DNA of 64,000 nucleotides, from positions 18,985,001-19,049,000 of the forward strand of contig NC_071351.1 of assembly GCF_027744825.2 (NCBI RefSeq), given 5' to 3'. This document shows positions 1-12,032 of this stretch, one piece after another. Below the pieces are notes generated by a model. The model worked only from the letters and a program-made list of their open reading frames with translations, was not told the origin of the DNA and did no database searches. The translations under genes and the position numbers were made by a program. The number at the start of each line of letters is the position of its first letter. Within the stretch, counting starts at the first letter, position 1. Source of the stretch: Synchiropus splendidus (taxonomy: Eukaryota; Chordata; Actinopteri; Syngnathiformes; Callionymidae).

Positions 1-1128
1 CTGCTATAGTGGGAGGTTAAAATTTCATGTTCTGAAGCTTCCCTGAAAACTTATGGCACAATGCACAAAAACGCTTTTCAGCCTGAGATAAGGTGGGTTT
101 CGGAACGCCAAACATAAAAGTGTTGATAACTTTCGAAAAACATTTCAGACAGCTTAGATTTGATGTACACCTACTAGAAAGACCCTTTCTGCTATAGTGG
201 GAGGTTAAAATTTCATGTTCTGAAGCTTCCCTGAAAAGTTATGGCACAATGCGTAAAAACGCTTTTCAGCCTGAGATAAGGTGGGTTTCGGAACGCCAAA
301 CAGAAAAGTGTTGATAACTTTGGAAAAACACTTCAGACAGTTTAGATTTGATGTGCAACTACTAGAAAGACCCTTTCTGCTATAGTGGGAGGTTAAAATT
401 TCATGTTCTGAAGCTTCCCTGAAAAGTTATGGCACAATGCACAAAAACGCTTTTCAGCCTGAGATAAGGTGGGTTTCGGAACGCCAAACATAAAAGTGTT
501 AATAACTTTGGAAAAACACTTCAGACAGTTTAGATTTGATGTGCAACTACTAGAAAGACCCTTTCTGCTATAGTGGGAGGTTAAAATTTCATGTTCTGAA
601 GCTTCCCTGAAAAGTTATGGCACAATGCACAAAAACGCTTTTCAGCCTTAGATAAGGTGGGTTTCGGAACGCCAAACATAAAAGTGTTAATAACTTTGGA
701 AAAACACTTCAGACAGTTTAGATTCGATGTGCAACTACTAGAAAGACCCTTTCTGCTATAGTGGGAGGTTAAAATTTCATGTTCTGAAGCTTCCCTGAAA
801 AGTTATGGCACAATGCACAAAAACGCTTTTCAGCCTGAGATAAGGTGGGTTTCGGAACGCCAAACATAAAAGTGTTGATAACTTTCGAAAAACACTTCAG
901 ACAGCTTAGATTTGATGTGCACCTACTAGAAAGACCCTTTCTGCTATAGTGGGAGGTTAAAATTTCATGTTCTGAAGCTTTCCTGAAAAGTTATGGCACA
1001 ATGCACAAAAACGCTTTTCAGCCTGAGATAAGGTGGGTTTCGGAACGCCAAACATAAAAGTGTTGATAACTTTTGAAAAACACTTCAGACAGCTTAGATT
1101 TGATGTGCAACTACTAGAAAGACCCTTT

Positions 1129-1316
1129 CTGCTATAGTGGGAGGTTAAAATTTCATGTTCTGAAGCTTCCCTGAAAAGTTATGGCACAATGCACAAAAAC
1201 GCTTTTCAGCCTGAGATAAGGTGGGTTTCGGAACGCCAAACATAAAAGTGTTGATAACTTTGGAAAAACACTTCAGACAGTTTAGATTTGATGTGCAACT
1301 ACTAGAAAGACCCTTT
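1129..1316. repeat. Representative monomer, G type (commonest form)
   Basis: This copy serves as reference for numbering 1-188. It has C at 41, G at 50, AC at 65-66, G at 125, G at 134, C at 150, T at 153 and A at 170. A HindIII site (AAGCTT) lies at 35-40 inside the palindrome GAAGCTTC (34-41). CpG occurs at 72-73, 101-102 and 106-107. A TAG at 7-9 closes one forward frame. The stretch from about 67 to 124 is the most conserved part across the array; most diagnostic differences fall at 41-66 and 125-170. Unit length is not a multiple of three (188 = 3 x 62 + 2), so any reading frame shifts from monomer to monomer, which argues against coding. Confidence 0.95.
1246..1273. repeat. Intra-monomer inverted repeat (7 bp arms, 14 bp loop)
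   Basis: In the reference monomer AAGTGTT (unit positions 118-124) is followed 14 bases later by its exact reverse complement AACACTT (139-145). The same dyad is present in nearly every monomer. The loop carries the diagnostic sites 125 and 134; in C-type units the loop also contains the palindrome TTTCGAAA. Short dyad symmetries able to form hairpins or cruciforms have been described in centromeric satellites that lack CENP-B boxes. That this one folds, or binds anything, is inference. Confidence 0.75.
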
Positions 1317-1692
1317 CTGCTATAGTGGGAGGTTAAAATTTCATGTTCTGAAGCTTCCCTGAAAAGTTATGGCACAATGCACAAAAACGCTTTTCAGCCT
1401 GAGATAAGGTGGGTTTCGGAACGCCAAACATAAAAGTGTTGATAACTTTGGAAAAACACTTCAGACAGTTTAGATTTGATGTGCAACTACTAGAAAGACC
1501 CTTTCTGCTATAGTGGGAGGTTAAAATTTCATGTTCTGAAGCTTCCCTGAAAAGTTATGGCACAATGCACAAAAACGCTTTTCAGCCTGAGATAAGGTGG
1601 GTTTCGGAACGCCAAACATAAAAGTGTTGATAACTTTCGAAAAACACTTCAGAGAGCTTAGATTTGATGTGCACCTACTAGAAAGACCCTTT

Positions 1693-3384
1693 CTGCTATA
1701 GTGGGAGGTTAAAATTTCATGTTCTGAAGCTTCCCTGAAAAGTTATGGCACAATGCGTAAAAACGCTTTTCAGCCTGAGATAAGGTGGGTTTCGGAACGC
1801 CAAACATAAAAGTGTTGATAACTTTGGAAAAACAATTCAGACAGTTTAGATTTGATGTGCAACTACTAGAAAGACCCTTTCTGCTATAGTGGGAGGTTAA
1901 AATTTCATGTTCTGAAGCTTTCCTGAAAAGTTATGGCACAATGCACAAAAACGCTTTTCAGCCTGAGATAAGGTGGGTTTCGGAACGCCAAACATAAAAG
2001 TGTTGATAACTTTGGAAAAACACTACAGACAGTTTAGATTTGATGTGCAACTACTAGAAAGACCCTTTCTGCTATAGTGGGAGGTTAAAATTTCATGTTC
2101 TGAAGCTTTCCTGAAAAGTTATGGCACAATGCACAAAAACGCTTTTCAGCCTGAGATAAGGTGGGTTTCGGAACGCCAAACATAAAAGTGTTGATAACTT
2201 TTGAAAAACACTTCAGACAGCTTAGATTTGATGTGCAACTACTAGAAAGACCCTTTCTGCTATAGTGGGAGGTTAAAATTTCATGTTCTGAAGCTTCCCT
2301 GAAAACTTATGGCACAATGCACAAAAACGCTTTTCAGCCTGAGATAAGGTGGGTTTCGGAACGCCAAACATAAAAGTGTTGATAACTTTGGAAAAACACT
2401 TCAGACAGTTTAGATTTGATGTGCAACTACTAGAAAGACCCTTTCTGCTATAGTGGGAGGTTAAAATTTCATGTTCTGAAGCTTCCCTGAAAAGTTATGG
2501 CACAATGCGTAAAAACGCTTTTCAGCCTGAGATAAGGTGGGTTTCGGAACGCCAAACATAAAAGTGTTGATAACTTTGGAAAAACACTTCAGACAGTTTA
2601 GATTTGATGTGCAACTACTAGAAAGACCCTTTCTGCTATAGTGGGAGGTTAAAATTTCATGTTCTGAAGCTTCCCTGAAAAGTTATGGCACAATGCACAA
2701 AAACGCTTTTCAGCCTGAGATAAGGTGGGTTTCGGAACGCCAAACATAAAAGTGTTCATAACTTTCGAAAAACACTTCAGAGAGCTTAGATTTGATGTGC
2801 ACCTACTAGAAAGACCCTTTCTGCTATAGTGGGAGGTTAAAATTTCATGTTCTGAAGCTTCCCTGAAAAGTTATGGCACAATGCGTAAAAACGCTTTTCA
2901 GCCTGAGATAAGGTGGGTTTCGGAACGCCAAACATAAAAGTGTTGATAACTTTGGAAAAACACTTCAGACAGTTTAGATTTGATGTGCAACTACTAGAAA
3001 GACCCTTTCTGCTATAGTGGGAGGTTAAAATTTCATGTTCTGAAGCTTTCCTGAAAAGTTATGGCACAATGCACAAAAACGCTTTTCAGCGTGAGATAAG
3101 GTGGGTTTCGGAACGCCAAACATAAAAGTGTTGATAACTTTTGAAAAACACTTCAGACAGCTTAGATTTGATGTGCAACTACTAGAAAGACCCTTTCTGC
3201 TATAGTGGGAGGTTAAAATTTCATGTTCTGAAGCTTCCCTGAAAAGTTATGGCACAATGCACAAAAACGCTTTTCAGCCTGAGATAAGGTGGGTTTCGGA
3301 ACGCCAAACATAAAAGTGTTGATAACTTTGGAAAAACACTTCAGACAGTTTAGATTTTATGTGCAACTACTAGAAAGACCCTTT
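1693..3384. repeat. 9-monomer sub-repeat, first copy (1,692 bp)
   Basis: Nine units with ordered markers: ACAATTC (A at 1835), CACTACAG, a 41T/134T unit, a 50C unit, a GT unit, a 125C unit, a GT unit, an AGCGTG unit (G at 3091) and a TTTTATG unit. The same order follows at +1,692 bp. It recurs inside the second large HOR at 7897-9588. Confidence 0.9.
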
Positions 3385-5076
3385 CTGCTATAGTGGGAGG
3401 TTAAAATTTCATGTTCTGAAGCTTCCCTGAAAAGTTATGGCACAATGCACAAAAACGCTTTTCAGCCTGAGATAAGGTGGGTTTCGGAACGCCAAACATA
3501 AAAGTGTTGATAACTTTGGAAAAACAATTCAGACAGTTTAGATTTGATGTGCAACTACTAGAAAGACCCTTTCTGCTATAGTGGGAGGTTAAAATTTCAT
3601 GTTCTGAAGCTTTCCTGAAAAGTTATGGCACAATGCACAAAAACGCTTTTCAGCCTGAGATAAGGTGGGTTTCGGAACGCCAAACATAAAAGTGTTGATA
3701 ACTTTGGAAAAACACTACAGACAGTTTAGATTTGATGTGCAACTACTAGAAAGACCCTTTCTGCTATAGTGGGAGGTTAAAATTTCATGTTCTGAAGCTT
3801 TACTGAAAAGTTATGGCACAATGCACAAAAACGCTTTTCAGCCTGAGATAAGGTGGGTTTCGGAACGCCAAACATAAAAGTGTTGATAACTTTTGAAAAA
3901 CACTTCAGACAGCTTAGATTTGATGTGCAACTACTAGAAAGACCCTTTCTGCTATAGTGGGAGGTTAAAATTTCATGTTCTGAAGCTTCCCTGAAAACTT
4001 ATGGCACAATGCACAAAAACGCTTTTCAGCCTGAGATAAGGTGGGTTTCGGAACGCCAAACATAAAAGTGTTGATAACTTTGGAAAAACACTTCAGACAG
4101 TTTAGATTTGATGTGCAACTACTAGAAAGACCCTTTCTGCTATAGTGGGAGGTTAAAATTTCATGTTCTGAAGCTTCCCTGAAAAGTTATGGCACAATGC
4201 GTAAAAACGCTTTTCAGCCTGAGATAAGGTGGGTTTCGGAACGCCAAACATAAAAGTGTTGATAACTTTGGAAAAACACTTCAGACAGTTTAGATTTGAT
4301 GTGCAACTACTAGAAAGACCCTTTCTGCTATAGTGGGAGGTTAAAATTTCATGTTCTGAAGCTTCCCTGAAAAGTTATGGCACAATGCACAAAAACGCTT
4401 TTCAGCCTGAGATAAGGTGGGTTTCGGAACGCCAAACATAAAAGTGTTCATAACTTTCGAAAAACACTTCAGAGAGCTTAGATTTGATGTGCACCTACTA
4501 GAAAGACCCTTTCTGCTATAGTGGGAGGTTAAAATTTCATGTTCTGAAGCTTCCCTGAAAAGTTATGGCACAATGCGTAAAAACGCTTTTCAGCCTGAGA
4601 TAAGGTGGGTTTCGGAACGCCAAACATAAAAGTGTTGATAACTTTGGAAAAACACTTCAGACAGTTTAGATTTGATGTGCAACTACTAGAAAGACCCTTT
4701 CTGCTATAGTGGGAGGTTAAAATTTCATGTTCTGAAGCTTTCCTGAAAAGTTATGGCACAATGCACAAAAACGCTTTTCAGCGTGAGATAAGGTGGGTTT
4801 CGGAACGCCAAACATAAAAGTGTTGATAACTTTTGAAAAACACTTCAGACAGCTTAGATTTGATGTGCAACTACTAGAAAGACCCTTTCTGCTATAGTGG
4901 GAGGTTAAAATTTCATGTTCTGAAGCTTCCCTGAAAAGTTATGGCACAATGCACAAAAACGCTTTTCAGCCTGAGATAAGGTGGGTTTCGGAACGCCAAA
5001 CATAAAAGTGTTGATAACTTTGGAAAAACACTTCAGACAGTTTAGATTTGATGTGCAACTACTAGAAAGACCCTTT
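3385..5076. repeat. 9-monomer sub-repeat, second copy (1,692 bp)
   Basis: It repeats the marker order of 1693-3384: ACAATTC with A at 3527, CACTACAG, 134T, 50C, GT, 125C, GT, AGCGTG with G at 4783. Differences from the first copy: AC instead of GT in its first unit, CTTTACTG in the third, and TTTGATG instead of TTTTATG in the ninth. It is more diverged than the 33-mer copies are from each other, so the 9-mer duplication is older than the 33-mer one. The counterpart in copy 2 is 9589-11280. Confidence 0.88.
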
Positions 5077-6204
5077 CTGCTATAGTGGGAGGTTAAAATT
5101 TCATGTTCTGAAGCTTCCCTGAAAAGTTATGGCACAATGCACAAAAACGCTTTTCAGCCTGAGATAAGGTGGGTTTCAGAACGCCAAACATAAAGGTGTT
5201 AATAACTTTGGAAAAACACTTCAGACAGTTTAGATTTGATGTGCAACTACTAGAAAGACCCTTTCTGCTATAGTGGGAGGTTAAAATTTCATGTTCTGAA
5301 GCTTCCCTGAAAAGTTATGGCACAATGCACAAAAACGCTTTTCAGCCTGAGATAAGGTGGGTTTCGGAACGCCAAACATAAAAGTGTTGATAACTTTCGA
5401 AAAACACTTCAGAGAGCTTAGATTTGATGTGCACCTACTAGAAAGACCCTTTCTGCTACAGTGGGAGGTTAAAATTTCATGTTCTGAAGCTTCCCTGAAA
5501 AGTTATGGCACAATGCGTAAAAACGCTTTTCAGCCTGAGATAAGGTGGGTTTCGGAACGCCAAACATAAAAGTGTTGATAACTTTCGAAAAACACTTCAG
5601 AGAGCTTAGATTTGATGTGCACCTACTAGAAAGACCCTTTCTGCTACAGTGGGAGGTTAAAATTTCATGTTCTGAAGCTTCCCTGAAAAGTTATGGCACA
5701 ATGCGTAAAAACGCTTTTCAGCCTGAGATAAGGTGGGTTTCGGAACGCCAAACATAAAAGTGTTGATAACTTTGGAAAAACACTTCAGACAGTTTAGATT
5801 TGATGTGCAACTACTAGAAAGACCCTTTCTGCTATAGTGGGAGGTTAAAATTTCATGTTCTGAAGCTTTCCTGAAAAGTTATGGCACAATGCACAAAAAC
5901 GCTTTTCAGCCTGAGATAAGGTGGGTTTCGGAACGCCAAACATAAAAGTGTTGATAACTTTGGAAAAACACTTCAGACAGTTTAGATTTGATGTGCAACT
6001 ACTAGAAAGACCCTTTCTGCTATAGTGGGAGGTTAAAATTTCATGTTCTGAAGCTTTCCTGAAAAGTTATGGCACAATGCACAAAAACGCTTTTCAGCCT
6101 GAGATAAGGTGGGTTTCGGAACGCCAAACATAAAAGTGTTGATAACTTTTGAAAAACACTTCAGACAGCTTAGATTTGATGTGCAACTACTAGAAAGACC
6201 CTTT

Positions 6205-9200
6205 CTGCTATAGTGGGAGGTTAAAATTTCATGTTCTGAAGCTTCCCTGAAAACTTATGGCACAATGCACAAAAACGCTTTTCAGCCTGAGATAAGGTGG
6301 GTTTCGGAACGCCAAACATAAAAGTGTTGATAACTTTCGAAAAACATTTCAGACAGCTTAGATTTGATGTACACCTACTAGAAAGACCCTTTCTGCTATA
6401 GTGGGAGGTTAAAATTTCATGTTCTGAAGCTTCCCTGAAAAGTTATGGCACAATGCGTAAAAACGCTTTTCAGCCTGAGATAAGGTGGGTTTCGGAACGC
6501 CAAACAGAAAAGTGTTGATAACTTTGGAAAAACACTTCAGACAGTTTAGATTTGATGTGCAACTACTAGAAAGACCCTTTCTGCTATAGTGGGAGGTTAA
6601 AATTTCATGTTCTGAAGCTTCCCTGAAAAGTTATGGCACAATGCACAAAAACGCTTTTCAGCCTGAGATAAGGTGGGTTTCGGAACGCCAAACATAAAAG
6701 TGTTAATAACTTTGGAAAAACACTTCAGACAGTTTAGATTTGATGTGCAACTACTAGAAAGACCCTTTCTGCTATAGTGGGAGGTTAAAATTTCATGTTC
6801 TGAAGCTTCCCTGAAAAGTTATGGCACAATGCACAAAAACGCTTTTCAGCCTTAGATAAGGTGGGTTTCGGAACGCCAAACATAAAAGTGTTAATAACTT
6901 TGGAAAAACACTTCAGACAGTTTAGATTCGATGTGCAACTACTAGAAAGACCCTTTCTGCTATAGTGGGAGGTTAAAATTTCATGTTCTGAAGCTTCCCT
7001 GAAAAGTTATGGCACAATGCACAAAAACGCTTTTCAGCCTGAGATAAGGTGGGTTTCGGAACGCCAAACATAAAAGTGTTGATAACTTTCGAAAAACACT
7101 TCAGACAGCTTAGATTTGATGTGCACCTACTAGAAAGACCCTTTCTGCTATAGTGGGAGGTTAAAATTTCATGTTCTGAAGCTTTCCTGAAAAGTTATGG
7201 CACAATGCACAAAAACGCTTTTCAGCCTGAGATAAGGTGGGTTTCGGAACGCCAAACATAAAAGTGTTGATAACTTTTGAAAAACACTTCAGACAGCTTA
7301 GATTTGATGTGCAACTACTAGAAAGACCCTTTCTGCTATAGTGGGAGGTTAAAATTTCATGTTCTGAAGCTTCCCTGAAAAGTTATGGCACAATGCACAA
7401 AAACGCTTTTCAGCCTGAGATAAGGTGGGTTTCGGAACGCCAAACATAAAAGTGTTGATAACTTTGGAAAAACACTTCAGACAGTTTAGATTTGATGTGC
7501 AACTACTAGAAAGACCCTTTCTGCTATAGTGGGAGGTTAAAATTTCATGTTCTGAAGCTTCCCTGAAAAGTTATGGCACAATGCACAAAAACGCTTTTCA
7601 GCCTGAGATAAGGTGGGTTTCGGAACGCCAAACATAAAAGTGTTGATAACTTTGGAAAAACACTTCAGACAGTTTAGATTTGATGTGCAACTACTAGAAA
7701 GACCCTTTCTGCTATAGTGGGAGGTTAAAATTTCATGTTCTGAAGCTTCCCTGAAAAGTTATGGCACAATGCACAAAAACGCTTTTCAGCCTGAGATAAG
7801 GTGGGTTTCGGAACGCCAAACATAAAAGTGTTGATAACTTTCGAAAAACACTTCAGAGAGCTTAGATTTGATGTGCACCTACTAGAAAGACCCTTTCTGC
7901 TATAGTGGGAGGTTAAAATTTCATGTTCTGAAGCTTCCCTGAAAAGTTATGGCACAATGCGTAAAAACGCTTTTCAGCCTGAGATAAGGTGGGTTTCGGA
8001 ACGCCAAACATAAAAGTGTTGATAACTTTGGAAAAACAATTCAGACAGTTTAGATTTGATGTGCAACTACTAGAAAGACCCTTTCTGCTATAGTGGGAGG
8101 TTAAAATTTCATGTTCTGAAGCTTTCCTGAAAAGTTATGGCACAATGCACAAAAACGCTTTTCAGCCTGAGATAAGGTGGGTTTCGGAACGCCAAACATA
8201 AAAGTGTTGATAACTTTGGAAAAACACTACAGACAGTTTAGATTTGATGTGCAACTACTAGAAAGACCCTTTCTGCTATAGTGGGAGGTTAAAATTTCAT
8301 GTTCTGAAGCTTTCCTGAAAAGTTATGGCACAATGCACAAAAACGCTTTTCAGCCTGAGATAAGGTGGGTTTCGGAACGCCAAACATAAAAGTGTTGATA
8401 ACTTTTGAAAAACACTTCAGACAGCTTAGATTTGATGTGCAACTACTAGAAAGACCCTTTCTGCTATAGTGGGAGGTTAAAATTTCATGTTCTGAAGCTT
8501 CCCTGAAAACTTATGGCACAATGCACAAAAACGCTTTTCAGCCTGAGATAAGGTGGGTTTCGGAACGCCAAACATAAAAGTGTTGATAACTTTGGAAAAA
8601 CACTTCAGACAGTTTAGATTTGATGTGCAACTACTAGAAAGACCCTTTCTGCTATAGTGGGAGGTTAAAATTTCATGTTCTGAAGCTTCCCTGAAAAGTT
8701 ATGGCACAATGCGTAAAAACGCTTTTCAGCCTGAGATAAGGTGGGTTTCGGAACGCCAAACATAAAAGTGTTGATAACTTTGGAAAAACACTTCAGACAG
8801 TTTAGATTTGATGTGCAACTACTAGAAAGACCCTTTCTGCTATAGTGGGAGGTTAAAATTTCATGTTCTGAAGCTTCCCTGAAAAGTTATGGCACAATGC
8901 ACAAAAACGCTTTTCAGCCTGAGATAAGGTGGGTTTCGGAACGCCAAACATAAAAGTGTTCATAACTTTCGAAAAACACTTCAGAGAGCTTAGATTTGAT
9001 GTGCACCTACTAGAAAGACCCTTTCTGCTATAGTGGGAGGTTAAAATTTCATGTTCTGAAGCTTCCCTGAAAAGTTATGGCACAATGCGTAAAAACGCTT
9101 TTCAGCCTGAGATAAGGTGGGTTTCGGAACGCCAAACATAAAAGTGTTGATAACTTTGGAAAAACACTTCAGACAGTTTAGATTTGATGTGCAACTACTA

Positions 9201-12032
9201 GAAAGACCCTTTCTGCTATAGTGGGAGGTTAAAATTTCATGTTCTGAAGCTTTCCTGAAAAGTTATGGCACAATGCACAAAAACGCTTTTCAGCGTGAGA
9301 TAAGGTGGGTTTCGGAACGCCAAACATAAAAGTGTTGATAACTTTTGAAAAACACTTCAGACAGCTTAGATTTGATGTGCAACTACTAGAAAGACCCTTT
9401 CTGCTATAGTGGGAGGTTAAAATTTCATGTTCTGAAGCTTCCCTGAAAAGTTATGGCACAATGCACAAAAACGCTTTTCAGCCTGAGATAAGGTGGGTTT
9501 CGGAACGCCAAACATAAAAGTGTTGATAACTTTGGAAAAACACTTCAGACAGTTTAGATTTTATGTGCAACTACTAGAAAGACCCTTTCTGCTATAGTGG
9601 GAGGTTAAAATTTCATGTTCTGAAGCTTCCCTGAAAAGTTATGGCACAATGCACAAAAACGCTTTTCAGCCTGAGATAAGGTGGGTTTCGGAACGCCAAA
9701 CATAAAAGTGTTGATAACTTTGGAAAAACAATTCAGACAGTTTAGATTTGATGTGCAACTACTAGAAAGACCCTTTCTGCTATAGTGGGAGGTTAAAATT
9801 TCATGTTCTGAAGCTTTCCTGAAAAGTTATGGCACAATGCACAAAAACGCTTTTCAGCCTGAGATAAGGTGGGTTTCGGAACGCCAAACATAAAAGTGTT
9901 GATAACTTTGGAAAAACACTACAGACAGTTTAGATTTGATGTGCAACTACTAGAAAGACCCTTTCTGCTATAGTGGGAGGTTAAAATTTCATGTTCTGAA
10001 GCTTTACTGAAAAGTTATGGCACAATGCACAAAAACGCTTTTCAGCCTGAGATAAGGTGGGTTTCGGAACGCCAAACATAAAAGTGTTGATAACTTTTGA
10101 AAAACACTTCAGACAGCTTAGATTTGATGTGCAACTACTAGAAAGACCCTTTCTGCTATAGTGGGAGGTTAAAATTTCATGTTCTGAAGCTTCCCTGAAA
10201 ACTTATGGCACAATGCACAAAAACGCTTTTCAGCCTGAGATAAGGTGGGTTTCGGAACGCCAAACATAAAAGTGTTGATAACTTTGGAAAAACACTTCAG
10301 ACAGTTTAGATTTGATGTGCAACTACTAGAAAGACCCTTTCTGCTATAGTGGGAGGTTAAAATTTCATGTTCTGAAGCTTCCCTGAAAAGTTATGGCACA
10401 ATGCGTAAAAACGCTTTTCAGCCTGAGATAAGGTGGGTTTCGGAACGCCAAACATAAAAGTGTTGATAACTTTGGAAAAACACTTCAGACAGTTTAGATT
10501 TGATGTGCAACTACTAGAAAGACCCTTTCTGCTATAGTGGGAGGTTAAAATTTCATGTTCTGAAGCTTCCCTGAAAAGTTATGGCACAATGCACAAAAAC
10601 GCTTTTCAGCCTGAGATAAGGTGGGTTTCGGAACGCCAAACATAAAAGTGTTCATAACTTTCGAAAAACACTTCAGAGAGCTTAGATTTGATGTGCACCT
10701 ACTAGAAAGACCCTTTCTGCTATAGTGGGAGGTTAAAATTTCATGTTCTGAAGCTTCCCTGAAAAGTTATGGCACAATGCGTAAAAACGCTTTTCAGCCT
10801 GAGATAAGGTGGGTTTCGGAACGCCAAACATAAAAGTGTTGATAACTTTGGAAAAACACTTCAGACAGTTTAGATTTGATGTGCAACTACTAGAAAGACC
10901 CTTTCTGCTATAGTGGGAGGTTAAAATTTCATGTTCTGAAGCTTTCCTGAAAAGTTATGGCACAATGCACAAAAACGCTTTTCAGCGTGAGATAAGGTGG
11001 GTTTCGGAACGCCAAACATAAAAGTGTTGATAACTTTTGAAAAACACTTCAGACAGCTTAGATTTGATGTGCAACTACTAGAAAGACCCTTTCTGCTATA
11101 GTGGGAGGTTAAAATTTCATGTTCTGAAGCTTCCCTGAAAAGTTATGGCACAATGCACAAAAACGCTTTTCAGCCTGAGATAAGGTGGGTTTCGGAACGC
11201 CAAACATAAAAGTGTTGATAACTTTGGAAAAACACTTCAGACAGTTTAGATTTGATGTGCAACTACTAGAAAGACCCTTTCTGCTATAGTGGGAGGTTAA
11301 AATTTCATGTTCTGAAGCTTCCCTGAAAAGTTATGGCACAATGCACAAAAACGCTTTTCAGCCTGAGATAAGGTGGGTTTCAGAACGCCAAACATAAAGG
11401 TGTTAATAACTTTGGAAAAACACTTCAGACAGTTTAGATTTGATGTGCAACTACTAGAAAGACCCTTTCTGCTATAGTGGGAGGTTAAAATTTCATGTTC
11501 TGAAGCTTCCCTGAAAAGTTATGGCACAATGCACAAAAACGCTTTTCAGCCTGAGATAAGGTGGGTTTCGGAACGCCAAACATAAAAGTGTTGATAACTT
11601 TCGAAAAACACTTCAGAGAGCTTAGATTTGATGTGCACCTACTAGAAAGACCCTTTCTGCTACAGTGGGAGGTTAAAATTTCATGTTCTGAAGCTTCCCT
11701 GAAAAGTTATGGCACAATGCGTAAAAACGCTTTTCAGCCTGAGATAAGGTGGGTTTCGGAACGCCAAACATAAAAGTGTTGATAACTTTGGAAAAACACT
11801 TCAGACAGTTTAGATTTGATGTGCAACTACTAGAAAGACCCTTTCTGCTATAGTGGGAGGTTAAAATTTCATGTTCTGAAGCTTTCCTGAAAAGTTATGG
11901 CACAATGCACAAAAACGCTTTTCAGCCTGAGATAAGGTGGGTTTCGGAACGCCAAACATAAAAGTGTTGATAACTTTTGAAAAACACTTCAGACAGCTTA
12001 GATTTGATGTGCAACTACTAGAAAGACCCTTT
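6205..12032. repeat. 33-monomer HOR, copy 2, reduced to 31 monomers (5,828 bp)
   Basis: Units 34-62 of the array match units 1-29 at every diagnostic site checked. The next unit (11657) carries the CTACAG start like units 30 and 31 but only one such unit is present, and the following one (11845) matches unit 33. Two monomers, equivalent to one of units 30/31 and unit 32, are therefore missing relative to copy 1, or were gained there. After 12032 the sequence does not restart the HOR but enters a TTTTATG-marked G unit, so the two-copy tandem ends here. Confidence 0.92.

Larger units (their letters stand above)
1..6204. repeat. 33-monomer higher-order repeat, copy 1 (6,204 bp)
   Basis: This block of 33 monomers recurs from 6205. 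Marker variants shared at +6,204 bp include the rare GTACAC form near 166 (copy at 6370), CAGAAAAG at about 305 (6509), CCTTAGAT near 648 (6852), CTTTACTG near 3801 (10007) and TAAAGGTG at 5195 (11399). Units 29-31 are a local triplication: two successive units (5453 and 5641) start with CTGCTACAG instead of CTGCTATAG. Unit 32 (5829-6016) is a 41T/134G form not found at the matching place in copy 2. No differences were noticed over the first 29 units, implying very recent duplication or assembly duplication. Confidence 0.93.

Noticed and set aside
5357..5757. Two overlapping 70-codon open reading frames
   Set aside because: They are satellite sequence starting with GTG and opened by loss of one stop codon. 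The 188 bp period shifts the frame each unit, and neighbouring copies are closed. Not genes.
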